Positions 8,914 through 16,627 of a DNA stretch of 41,880 bases are shown in pieces. Within the stretch, counting starts at the first letter, position 1. Each line of letters starts with the position of its first letter. Below the pieces are notes generated by a model, which worked only from the letters and a program-made list of their open reading frames with translations, searched no databases and was not told the origin of the DNA. This DNA is from Omnitrophica bacterium GWA2_41_15 (GTDB taxonomy: Bacteria > Omnitrophota > Gorgyraeia > Gygaellales > UBA12090), in the NCBI GenBank assembly GCA_919902675.1, contig CAKKRH010000030.1, forward strand, positions 1 through 41,880, read 5' to 3'. The position numbers and the translations under genes were made by a program.

Positions 8914-9480
8914 ACTGCTCCCGCGTTCACCCTCATTGAGCTGTGTTTAGTAAGCCTAATAGCTTCAGTGATCGGCCTGGCGGTGTATTTTACTTTTAGT
9001 AATGGGATGAGAATCTGGCAGAAGGCAAATCAGAAAGTTGTTGAGGAGGATTTAAGCATATTTTTTGACCGATTTGCATCAGATGTAAGAAGCTGCCTGA
9101 AATTTTCCGGCTTGGGTTTTTTAGGGACCAAGGAGAGACTTGAGATTGCTTCTTTAGTGGTGAGCCCTTATTTGAGAAATAAGACTATAGGCCGGGTGGC
9201 TTACTTTTATGAACCGAAGAGTAAAGCCTTATTCAGGGAGGAGAATGACCTCAGCCGGATATTCGAAGGCAAACAAGGAATAGCGAAAGGGATTTTAGAA
9301 AATTTAAATTCTTTGAAGTTCGGGTATTACTTTTATGATAAAGAGAAAAAAGAATATGTCTGGCTTGAGGATGCTACTCTTGAGGGATTGCCGCTGGCGG
9401 TGAGAATAGAATTTGAGCTTGACACTCAGGGTTCAGCCGGCAGGTTTGCCAGGACGGTGAGTATTCCTATCGGCGGATAG
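8905..9480 (+). CDS. gspJ: Type II secretion minor pseudopilin GspJ-like
   Basis: PAFTLIELCLVSLIASVIGLAVYFTFSNGMRIW; length and order typical of GspJ. Confidence 0.75.
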   Translation: MKKTAPAFTLIELCLVSLIASVIGLAVYFTFSNGMRIWQKANQKVVEEDLSIFFDRFASDVRSCLKFSGLGFLGTKERLEIASLVVSPYLRNKTIGRVAYFYEPKSKALFREENDLSRIFEGKQGIAKGILENLNSLKFGYYFYDKEKKEYVWLEDATLEGLPLAVRIEFELDTQGSAGRFARTVSIPIGG

Positions 9481-9513
9481 TTTAGTTGACGGTTGACAGA
9501 TGACAGTTCACAG
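9481..9513. repeat. GTTGACAG/GTTCACAG-type short element
   Basis: AGTTGACGGTTGACAGATGACAGTTCACAG. Confidence 0.6.
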
Positions 9514-9575
9514 AAAAAACATTCTTCCATTACGTGTTTTTGTATTAATTGTTGACTATTTTATATTTTGCGCTT

Positions 9576-10589
9576 ATGTCTTATAATTTAAAAGTAACAA
9601 GGGCAAGTATTTTACTGCTTGCTCTCTGGTCGCTTTCGCTCTTGACGGTATTTAGTGTGGCTTTAGGTTATGGCCTTAGGCAGAAACTCTCTTTAGTTAA
9701 ACGTATTGATGAGAGGGAAAGGCTGCGCCTTATCGCTGAGGCAGGTGTCCGGAAGGCTCTTTTTGAGCTGATAAGGCAGGAAACCGAAGGTTGCAACAGC
9801 CTAAAAGATCCTGTTAGTAATGACCCGGAACTGTTTAAAGACGCGCATCTTGAGGGAGGAAGCTTCTCGGTGTCATATAATTTTATGAACGAGCCGGAAG
9901 GAGTCTTGGAAACGCGCTATGGCTTATCGGATGAAGAAAGTAAAATTAATCTTAACGCCTCTGGACTCGCGGTGTTGAAAAATCTTTTCGCCGCCGTCGG
10001 ACTTGATGAGGTTGAGGCCCAGGAATTGGCGGCTTCAATAGTTGATTGGCGGGATAAAGACAGTCAGCTTTCCATACCCTTAGGCAGTGCCGAAGACCCT
10101 TATTATCACGGATTGCCTTATCCTTATGAGGCCAAAGATTCCGAGTTTGAGTCTTTGGATGAGCTTTTATTGGTTAAGGGAATGAGGCAGGAGATATTGG
10201 AGAAGCTAAAAGATTATGTTACGGTGTCCTCCGCGGGCAGAATAAACATTAATACCGCGAGTTCGCTTGTGCTTATATCACTGGGCCTGGACGAGGATAC
10301 CGCGGATAAAATCATCCGCCACCGAAGCGCGGATGACGGCATCTTAGGCAATGAAGACGATAATGTCTTTCTGAAAACTTCCGATATAGTGCCTCATCTA
10401 AGCCAGGCTTTCCCTTTAAGCGATTCCCAAATCTCAAAACTTACCATTGTGATTGATCAGGGCTTAGATGTCTATTCCAACAATTTTATGATTAAAAGCA
10501 CCGCCGGGCTGAATAATAGGAAGGCAGAACTAAAAGTGGTGTGTATAGCCGATATATTCGGAAAAATCCTCTATTGGCGAGAAGGATAG
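9576..10589 (+). CDS. gspK: Type II secretion protein GspK-like
   Basis: RASILLLALWSLSLLTVFSVALGYG; ...SIVDWRDKDSQ...; INTASSLVLISLGLDEDTADKII helix-hairpin-helix-like. ATG 9576 preferred over upstream TTG start. Confidence 0.8.
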   Translation: MSYNLKVTRASILLLALWSLSLLTVFSVALGYGLRQKLSLVKRIDERERLRLIAEAGVRKALFELIRQETEGCNSLKDPVSNDPELFKDAHLEGGSFSVSYNFMNEPEGVLETRYGLSDEESKINLNASGLAVLKNLFAAVGLDEVEAQELAASIVDWRDKDSQLSIPLGSAEDPYYHGLPYPYEAKDSEFESLDELLLVKGMRQEILEKLKDYVTVSSAGRININTASSLVLISLGLDEDTADKIIRHRSADDGILGNEDDNVFLKTSDIVPHLSQAFPLSDSQISKLTIVIDQGLDVYSNNFMIKSTAGLNNRKAELKVVCIADIFGKILYWREG

Positions 10590-10622
10590 TTTAGTTCACG
10601 GTTCACAGTTAACAGTTCATAG
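10590..10622. repeat. GTTCACAG-type short element
   Basis: TTTAGTTCACGGTTCACAGTTAACAGTTCATAG. Confidence 0.6.
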
Positions 10623-10634
10623 TAATTAAGAACT

Positions 10635-12104
10635 ATGTTTAAAGCCCTTACTCAGAAATTAAATCACTTAAAGCGTAAGACAGGCGAATTGGTGAGCCTT
10701 AGTCTGGGAAACTCTTTAACCATTGCTTCTGCCACATCCCTCAGCAAAAAGGAAATATCCGGAATCTTCTCTAAGAATATTAACAGCTTAAACGATGATG
10801 AAATCTCCAAGATAATCAAACAAGGTTTCACCGAATTAAAAATTAAGAATCCCAAGATAATATGCGTGATAACTTCGCAGTTGGCTATTACCAAAAACAT
10901 TGAGATACCCTCTACTGACCCCCAGGAAATAAAGGAGATTATCAATCTCCAGGCCGGCCGCCACACTCCTTACGCGCGCGAGGAGATAATCATTGATCAT
11001 ATCAATATCGGAACTTATAAGAACAGCTATACTAAGATTTTGCTGGTGATAGTGGCGCGCGCCGCGGTAAAAAGGCACTACGAAATCTTAGCTAAAATAG
11101 GCCTAAAGCCGGAAAAGGTTTTTTTTGCCCCTGAGGCGCTTGGCCTGGCTTCTTCAAAGATGCTGAAAGTTGAAAGCGATAACAGTCCTTTGAGCCTTGT
11201 CCATATTGATGAGACGGTAACCGATTTTACGGTAATTTTCAAAAGAAAACCGTTGTTTATCCGCAGTATTCCGATAGGGATACAAAGTTTTGAGCTGGAT
11301 AAAGATAAAAATGAGTTAAGATTTGCCGATGAGCTTAAGAAATCCATAGAATCATATCAAAGCGAAGGGATCGCGGATGTCCCCTCCAGGTTTATCCTTA
11401 CCGGAGCTATCGAGAAACTTTCCGGTTTATCCGAGGTGTTGAGCAATTCGCGCGTCCCGCTAAAAACAACCGCTTATCTGGGCGGATTTCATCTGTATCC
11501 GGAGGCCTTGAAATCGCTTTCGCTCACCCCGCGCGTTTCTTTTCTTAATGTGATTGCCGGACTCTTTTTCTCCGATGAATTGAAAGTGGATTTGGTTCCC
11601 GAGGAGGTAAGATTAGCCAGGGCGCTTGAAGAAAGAGGAAGGGAACTTATAAAAATAGGAATTTTTGTCCTGGCGGTATTTGTTTTGGTATTTTTCATAC
11701 TCTTAAGCAACATATTCTTTAAGAGCGCGTATTTAAAAAACTTAGAAGTTAGATACGCGCCGATGATTGGTGAGTCTGATAAATTAGAAAAAGATTATGC
11801 CAGGGTCTCAACCATCAGGCATTATTTAGAAAACCGCGGGTATTCCCTGGAGGTATTGACTGAGCTCCACCGGCTGACTCCGCTGGAAATTGCCCTTACT
11901 GATATTCGTTTGGATGAGCAGAGAAAATTTTCCATCAAGGGAACCGCCGAGGCGATGTCGGTAGTTTTTTCTTTCGTGGATAACATGGAGAAATCCAGCT
12001 ACTTCAAGGATGTAAAAACCAAATATACCACAAAAAGAAGGGATGGCTTGAAAGAATTTACCGATTTTGAGATAACCGCGGCCATTGATAGAGGAGAAGA
12101 ATAG
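10635..12104 (+). CDS. GspL/PilM-like cytoplasmic-membrane assembly protein
   Basis: Actin-like PilM features in the N-terminal half, late TM (IGIFVLAVFVLVFFILLSNIFF), C-terminal ferredoxin-like PilN/GspL region; sits between gspK and gspM. Confidence 0.65.
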   Translation: MFKALTQKLNHLKRKTGELVSLSLGNSLTIASATSLSKKEISGIFSKNINSLNDDEISKIIKQGFTELKIKNPKIICVITSQLAITKNIEIPSTDPQEIKEIINLQAGRHTPYAREEIIIDHINIGTYKNSYTKILLVIVARAAVKRHYEILAKIGLKPEKVFFAPEALGLASSKMLKVESDNSPLSLVHIDETVTDFTVIFKRKPLFIRSIPIGIQSFELDKDKNELRFADELKKSIESYQSEGIADVPSRFILTGAIEKLSGLSEVLSNSRVPLKTTAYLGGFHLYPEALKSLSLTPRVSFLNVIAGLFFSDELKVDLVPEEVRLARALEERGRELIKIGIFVLAVFVLVFFILLSNIFFKSAYLKNLEVRYAPMIGESDKLEKDYARVSTIRHYLENRGYSLEVLTELHRLTPLEIALTDIRLDEQRKFSIKGTAEAMSVVFSFVDNMEKSSYFKDVKTKYTTKRRDGLKEFTDFEITAAIDRGEE

Positions 12105-12107
12105 CTG

Positions 12108-12665
12108 ATGCTTAAATTTACACGGTCTTTTCAGGCGTTTTTTTTGCGTCTATCCAAGAGGGAAAAATTTATTTTTTACGGCGCGCTGTTCTTCGTTTCT
12201 CTTACTCTGCTTGATCAGCTGGTGGTGTCTCCGGTATTTTCTAAAATTAAATTTTTGGACGCCGAAATAAAGGATAGAGAAACCTTGATAAAAAGCAGCC
12301 TGAAAATAGTTACTCAAAAAGAAAGGATACTCTCAGCCCGGAATAAATACAGCTACCTCTCCAGCGGTTTCACCTCAAGCGATACCGAGGTAACTTCTTT
12401 ATTGAAAGAGATAGAAGGGATGAGTAATAAAAGTTCAGTGTATCTTGTGGATATGAAACCGGCAGCTATCAAGGGGGGCTCTTCCGAGAAGTTTATGATA
12501 TCCTTAAGCTGTGAGGCCCAGATGGAGCAATTAGTTGATTTTATGTATAATATAGAAAATTCGGATAAACTTTTGATGATTGAGAAATACCAGATCAGCC
12601 CCAAGTCCAAAGAATCAAGCGTGGCCAAATGCGTTATGTCTATATCAAAGATAGTAATACCCTAA
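12108..12665 (+). CDS. GspM/PilO-like protein
   Basis: Single N-terminal TM (FIFYGALFFVSLTLLDQLVV), coiled-coil, C-terminal PilO-like fold; last gene of the T2SS block. Confidence 0.6.
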   Translation: MLKFTRSFQAFFLRLSKREKFIFYGALFFVSLTLLDQLVVSPVFSKIKFLDAEIKDRETLIKSSLKIVTQKERILSARNKYSYLSSGFTSSDTEVTSLLKEIEGMSNKSSVYLVDMKPAAIKGGSSEKFMISLSCEAQMEQLVDFMYNIENSDKLLMIEKYQISPKSKESSVAKCVMSISKIVIP

Positions 12666-12714
12666 AAAAATGAATAATAAATATCGAATATCGAATAAAA
12701 TTTTAAAAAAAAAC

Positions 12715-12742
12715 TTGACAAAAGTTTTTTTTGTATTAAACT
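12715..12742 (+). promoter_or_regulatory. Sigma70-type promoter for tRNA-Thr/rpmG/secE/nusG region
   Basis: TTGACA (12715-12720), 16-nt spacer, TAAACT (12737-12742). Confidence 0.6.
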
Positions 12743-12748
12743 TATGAT

Positions 12749-13107
12749 TCCGCTGTAAATGCTTATCGCTATCGGCGTGGAAAAATAGCCGGCTTTCGCG
12801 GGGTAGAAATAAGCGCAACAAAACAGTCGGGCATTAAAGAGAAAGCCGGACAAGGCCAGCAAAATAAGATCGAATCAACTCCAAGATAAGGATTGCGCGA
12901 AGAAATGTAATTCTTGCAAAGGGTAGGTTTTTGTTTCTTTTGCTCCGCTGGTTATAGCAGGTAAAAAAGGAATTAGGCTTGCGTATAGCAATGCCTATTA
13001 AGTTTAACATGGGATTGCGATGCCAGGGCGGGGCAATGGCTCTACTTATCTCACCATCCTGAGCCTGTCGAAGGAGCCACCCGGAGTGAAAAAGCGGTTA
13101 ACAATCT
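12749..13107 (+). ncRNA. Candidate structured leader or independent ncRNA
   Basis: No convincing ORF; follows promoter; 9-bp complementary pair CCGGCTTTC (12789-12797)/GAAAGCCGG (12841-12849) and a local hairpin AGGCTTGC-GTATA-GCAATGCCT. Confidence 0.4.
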
Positions 13108-13180
13108 GCTGGAGTAGCTCAGTTGGTAGAGCACGTCCTTGGTAAGGACGGGGTCACGGGTTCGATTCCCGTCTCCAGCT
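13108..13180 (+). tRNA. tRNA-Thr (anticodon GGT)
   Basis: GCTGGAG...CTCCAGC acceptor, TAGCTCAGTTGGTAGA D-arm, CGTCC-TTGGTAA-GGACG anticodon arm, GGTTCGATTCC T-arm. Confidence 0.95.
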
Positions 13181-13208
13181 TAAATTCGCGCCTAAAAGCG
13201 CGAATTTA
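13181..13208 (+). repeat. Perfect 11-bp inverted repeat of the TTCGCGC family
   Basis: TAAATTCGCGC-CTAAAA-GCGCGAATTTA immediately after tRNA-Thr. Confidence 0.8.
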
Positions 13209-13236
13209 ATCCTGAGGAGCTACAGTGACGAAGGAT
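13209..13236 (+). repeat. ATCCTGAGGAGC...GACGAAGGAT palindromic element
   Basis: ATCCTGAGGAGCTACAGTGACGAAGGAT; shares its core with the 1206-1278 element. Confidence 0.7.
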
Positions 13237-13252
13237 CTTAACATTTAAAAAG

Positions 13253-13402
13253 ATGCGTGAAACTATAACCTTGGAATGCTCGGTTTGTAAAAACCGTAAT
13301 TATACTACCACCAGAAATAAGAAGATACATCAGGATAAGCTTCTTTTGAGCAAACACTGCAGATTTTGCCGTAAACATACAGAACATAAAGAAATAAAGT
13401 AG
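13253..13402 (+). CDS. rpmG: 50S ribosomal protein L33 (zinc-binding C+ form)
   Basis: [49 protein letters not shown]; absent from the supplied ORF track (49 aa). Confidence 0.93.
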   Translation: MRETITLECSVCKNRNYTTTRNKKIHQDKLLLSKHCRFCRKHTEHKEIK

Positions 13403-13406
13403 TTCT

Positions 13407-13429
13407 AGTTCACAGTTGGCAGTTCACAG
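13407..13429. repeat. GTTCACAG-type short element
   Basis: AGTTCACAGTTGGCAGTTCACAG. Confidence 0.6.
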
Positions 13430-13463
13430 AGATAGACCGTATCTTTTTTTTAAGGCAAGGCTT

Positions 13464-13534
13464 AGGAGCGTCGGTTAATGGCAAACCACCGGTCTCCAAA
13501 ACCGGGACTGCAGGTTCGAGCCCTGCCGCTCCTG
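13464..13534 (+). tRNA. tRNA-Trp (anticodon CCA)
   Basis: AGGAGCG/CGCTCCT acceptor, CCGGT-CTCCAAA-ACCGG anticodon arm, GCAGG-TTCGAGC-CCTGC T-arm; classic position between rpmG and secE. Confidence 0.93.
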
Positions 13535-13575
13535 GTAATTTAAGGAAAGAAACCGGATTAGATATAATAATAAGG

Positions 13576-13761
13576 ATGATAAAAAAGACTAAAAAATTTT
13601 TGAGTGAAGTAAAAGTGGAATTAAGCAAGGTTTCCTGGTCAACCCGTACCGAATTGATCGGAGCCACAGGCGCGGTCATGACAGTTACCTTGATTATGGC
13701 GATATATATCGGAGTTGTGGATTTGTGCCTGTCTAAAATGTTTACCTATTTTATAAAATGA
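13576..13761 (+). CDS. secE: Preprotein translocase subunit SecE
   Basis: FLSEVKVELSKVSWSTRTELIGATGAVMTVTLIMAIYIGVVDL; precedes nusG. Confidence 0.93.
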   Translation: MIKKTKKFLSEVKVELSKVSWSTRTELIGATGAVMTVTLIMAIYIGVVDLCLSKMFTYFIK

Positions 13762-14285
13762 AAAAGTGGTACGTGGTCCATACCCAGACCGGTGTTGAGG
13801 AAAAGGTAAAAGCAAATTTAGAAAAACGTATATTAAGTTCGCAGGATAAGGATTCTTTTGGCCAGGTAATGATTCCTACAGAGCAGATTTCTGAGATTAG
13901 AAGCGGCAAGAAAAGAGTAACCCAAAGAAAATTCTTTCCGGGATATTTATTGGTAGAGATGGATTTGAATGACGCCAGTTATCTTCTGGTAAAGACTGCT
14001 CCCGGGGTAACCGGTTTTATAGGCCTAGGAAGACAGCCTTCATCTTTACCTGACGAAGAAGTAAAGGGCATTCTTAAGAAATCCGAGGATACGCAGGCTA
14101 AGCCCAGCCCGAAGATTGTTTTCGCCAAAGATGAGCAGGTGAGGGTTACCGAAGGGCCGTTTGTTAATTTCAACGGAACCATTGAAGAGGTTCGTCCTGA
14201 AAAAGGAAAGTTGAAGGTCGCGGTTTCTATTTTTGGCCGGGCAACACCGGTTGAGTTAGAGTATTGGCAGGTGGAAAAAGTATAA
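13758..14285 (+). CDS. nusG: Transcription termination/antitermination factor NusG
   Basis: KKWYVVHTQTGVEEKVKANLEKRI...FFPGYLLVEM...VRVTEGPFVNFNGTIEEV. Confidence 0.97.
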   Translation: MKKWYVVHTQTGVEEKVKANLEKRILSSQDKDSFGQVMIPTEQISEIRSGKKRVTQRKFFPGYLLVEMDLNDASYLLVKTAPGVTGFIGLGRQPSSLPDEEVKGILKKSEDTQAKPSPKIVFAKDEQVRVTEGPFVNFNGTIEEVRPEKGKLKVAVSIFGRATPVELEYWQVEKV

Positions 14286-14312
14286 TACCGAGTAACAAAA
14301 TTAGAGTAAAAT

Positions 14313-14456
14313 TATAAATCCTAAATCCGAAACCATAAACCCTAAACAAACCCAAATGTCAAAACTTAAAACCCAAAACAAAAAATAAGAAATAAACCTT
14401 TGTGTTTTGAGTTTATAGTTTCGGATTTGTTTAGAATTTAGGGTTTAGGGTTTGAA
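14313..14456. repeat. Heptad-type intergenic element, copy E (before rplK)
   Basis: AAATCCTAAATCCGAAACCATAAACCCTAAACAAACCCAAA ... TTTATAGTTTCGGATTTGTTTAGAATTTAGGGTTTAGGGTTTGAA, imperfect inverted repeat. Confidence 0.75.
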
Positions 14457-14464
14457 TTATTAAA

Positions 14465-14890
14465 ATGGCTAAGAAAATAGTCGCGCAAATTAAACTGCAT
14501 GTTCCCGCGGGGCAGGCTAATCCGGCTCCTCCGGTTGGCCCGGCATTAGGCCAGCACGGCGTGAATATAATGCAGTTCTGTAAACAATTCAACGACCAGA
14601 CTAAGGGCAGAGAAGGCCTGATCCTTCCGGCGGTAATCAGCGTATACGAGGATAAAACATTTACTTTCATAATCAAAAGTCCGCCTAGCTCGGTCCTGCT
14701 TAAAAGGGCGGCAAATATCGCCAAGGCTTCAGGCCAGGCGGGAAAAGAAAAGATTGGGACTGTTACCCGTAAGCAGGTGGAAGAAATAGTAAATTTAAAA
14801 TTAAAAGACTTGAATTGCAGCGATATAAAACAGGCGTTCAAGGTAATCGCGGGCACGGCCAGAAGCATGGGCATCGCGGTTGAGGGATAA
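14465..14890 (+). CDS. rplK: 50S ribosomal protein L11
   Basis: [40 protein letters not shown]. Confidence 0.97.
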   Translation: MAKKIVAQIKLHVPAGQANPAPPVGPALGQHGVNIMQFCKQFNDQTKGREGLILPAVISVYEDKTFTFIIKSPPSSVLLKRAANIAKASGQAGKEKIGTVTRKQVEEIVNLKLKDLNCSDIKQAFKVIAGTARSMGIAVEG

Positions 14891-15574
14891 ATGTCAAAAA
14901 AAAGAAGCAAAAGATATGAAGAGGCCTTAAAGCTTTTTGACGCGGATAAATCTTACGGCCTTAAAGAGGCAATCGCTATTTTAAAGAAATTTCCGTCAAC
15001 CAAGTTTGACCAGACGGTTGATTTGATTTTTTACGTCAATGTTGACCCTAAGAAATCAGATCAGCTCATCCGGGGCACGGTGAGCCTTCCCCATGGCACT
15101 GGAAAGACGGTGCGCGTGGCTGTTTTCTGTAAAGGGGAGCAGGAAAAAGAGGCCAAGGCCTCAGGGGCGGATTTCGTGGGAGGCAGTGAACTTATTGATA
15201 AGGTGGCCGCCGGTTTTCTTGATTTTGATGCCGCGGTTGCTACCCCGGATATGATGAAAGATTTAAGCCGCTTAGGAAAAATTTTAGGGCCAAAAGGCCT
15301 TATGCCCAGCCCCAAAACCGGAACCGTAACTGTTAATGTCGCTCAGGCGGTTAAAGCGATCAGGGGCGGCAGGGTAGAATTTAAAGTAGATAAGCAATCG
15401 GGAATCCAGGCGCCCGCGGGGAAGATTAGCTTTAGCGAGGCGCAGCTTCTTGAGAATGCCTCCAAGGTTATTGAGGTTATTACCCAGTCAAGGCCGGGAA
15501 CAGTCAAAGGGAATTTTATTAAATCAATTTTTATTTCTTGCAGTATGAGCCCGGGAGTCCGGCTTACCTTATGA
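14891..15574 (+). CDS. rplA: 50S ribosomal protein L1
   Basis: SKKRSKRYEEALKLFD...LGKILGPKGLMPSPKTGTVT...GNFIKSIFISCSMSPGVRL. Confidence 0.97.
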   Translation: MSKKRSKRYEEALKLFDADKSYGLKEAIAILKKFPSTKFDQTVDLIFYVNVDPKKSDQLIRGTVSLPHGTGKTVRVAVFCKGEQEKEAKASGADFVGGSELIDKVAAGFLDFDAAVATPDMMKDLSRLGKILGPKGLMPSPKTGTVTVNVAQAVKAIRGGRVEFKVDKQSGIQAPAGKISFSEAQLLENASKVIEVITQSRPGTVKGNFIKSIFISCSMSPGVRLTL

Positions 15575-16104
15575 AATTAGGCAGTTTTTTTCGTAACTCG
15601 GCTGTTAACAGATTAAAGAAGGATATCGGTGAATCCGACAGCCTTTTTGTGGTTCAATATTCAGGGCTGGACAGCTTTAGGATGAGCCAGCTTAGAATCG
15701 CGCTCAGGGATGGGAAATCCAGGCTCTTTGTCTCTAAGAACAGCCTGATGAAGATAGCCCTTAAGGATTCTAAGATTGATGGCTTAGAAGGATTTTTTGA
15801 GGGGCCGGCGGCCCTGGTCTTTAGCGATAATGATATTGCCGTTGTTTCAAAAATCCTTTCTAAATTTGCCAAAGAGAACGAGAAATTGATTTTGAAGGGG
15901 GCTTATTATAAGGGAAGCTTATTTAAGCAGAAAGATATTGAAAATATAGCCAAGCTTCCCTCTAAAGAGGTATTGATAGCCCAGGTGGTATACGCCCTGA
16001 AGTCGCCGTTGGCAGGTTTGGTTTTTACCCTTGGGGGCGTTTTAAATAAATTAGTGATCGTGCTTAATCAGATAAAAGAGCAAAAAACAATCAAGGGTCA
16101 ATAG
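15571..16104 (+). CDS. rplJ: 50S ribosomal protein L10
   Basis: MKLGSFFRNSAVNRLKKDIGESDSLFVVQYSGLDS...; ATGA overlap with rplA, so ATG 15571 preferred. Confidence 0.93.
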   Translation: MKLGSFFRNSAVNRLKKDIGESDSLFVVQYSGLDSFRMSQLRIALRDGKSRLFVSKNSLMKIALKDSKIDGLEGFFEGPAALVFSDNDIAVVSKILSKFAKENEKLILKGAYYKGSLFKQKDIENIAKLPSKEVLIAQVVYALKSPLAGLVFTLGGVLNKLVIVLNQIKEQKTIKGQ

Positions 16105-16164
16105 TTGATGGTTGATAGTTTATAGACTCTTAGTTATTTACTTTCATTTAAGGAGGAACTGAAA

Positions 16165-16545
16165 ATGGCTGTTAAAGATGATGTAATCAAGTCAATTGAA
16201 GGAATGAATGTGCTGGAGCTTGCTGATTTAGTCAAAGAGCTCCAGGATAAATTTGGGGTTTCAGGCCAGATGGCGCAAGCGGCTGTTGGCGCGCCCGGCG
16301 GCACAGCGGCCCCTGCCGCGGCTGTTGAAGAAAAGAGCGCTTTTTCCGTGGTGCTCACCTCATCCGGAGCGAATAAAATCTCGGTTATTAAAGAAGTGCG
16401 CACTATCACTAACCTGGGACTTAAAGAGGCCAAGGATTTAGTTGACGGTGCCCCTAAAACAGTTAAGGACGGACTCCCCAAGGCGGAAGCCGAAGAAATG
16501 AAGAAAAAGCTTGAGGCCGCTGGAGCGACGGTAGAGTTAAAATAG
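16165..16545 (+). CDS. rplL: 50S ribosomal protein L7/L12
   Basis: [45 protein letters not shown]; strong SD AAGGAGG. Confidence 0.97.
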   Translation: MAVKDDVIKSIEGMNVLELADLVKELQDKFGVSGQMAQAAVGAPGGTAAPAAAVEEKSAFSVVLTSSGANKISVIKEVRTITNLGLKEAKDLVDGAPKTVKDGLPKAEAEEMKKKLEAAGATVELK

Positions 16546-16627
16546 TTTGTAGAGTTTGTTGAGTTATAGAGTTTGTTGAGTGGAATTTGCGAAAGATTCA
16601 TACAAACGTACAAGGATAATAATCAAA

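Noticed and set aside
12749-13107. tmRNA, RNase P RNA, SRP RNA or 6S RNA in the leader
   Set aside because: None of the recognisable motifs (tmRNA tag ending/tRNA-like ends, GAGGAAAGUCC and ACAGAAA of RNase P, GGAAGCAG of SRP) were seen. Kept only as a generic structured-RNA candidate.
3955-14456. CCCTAAA/TTTAGGG motifs as telomeric or eukaryotic contamination
   Set aside because: The heptads are degenerate, bidirectional and embedded between bacterial operon genes.
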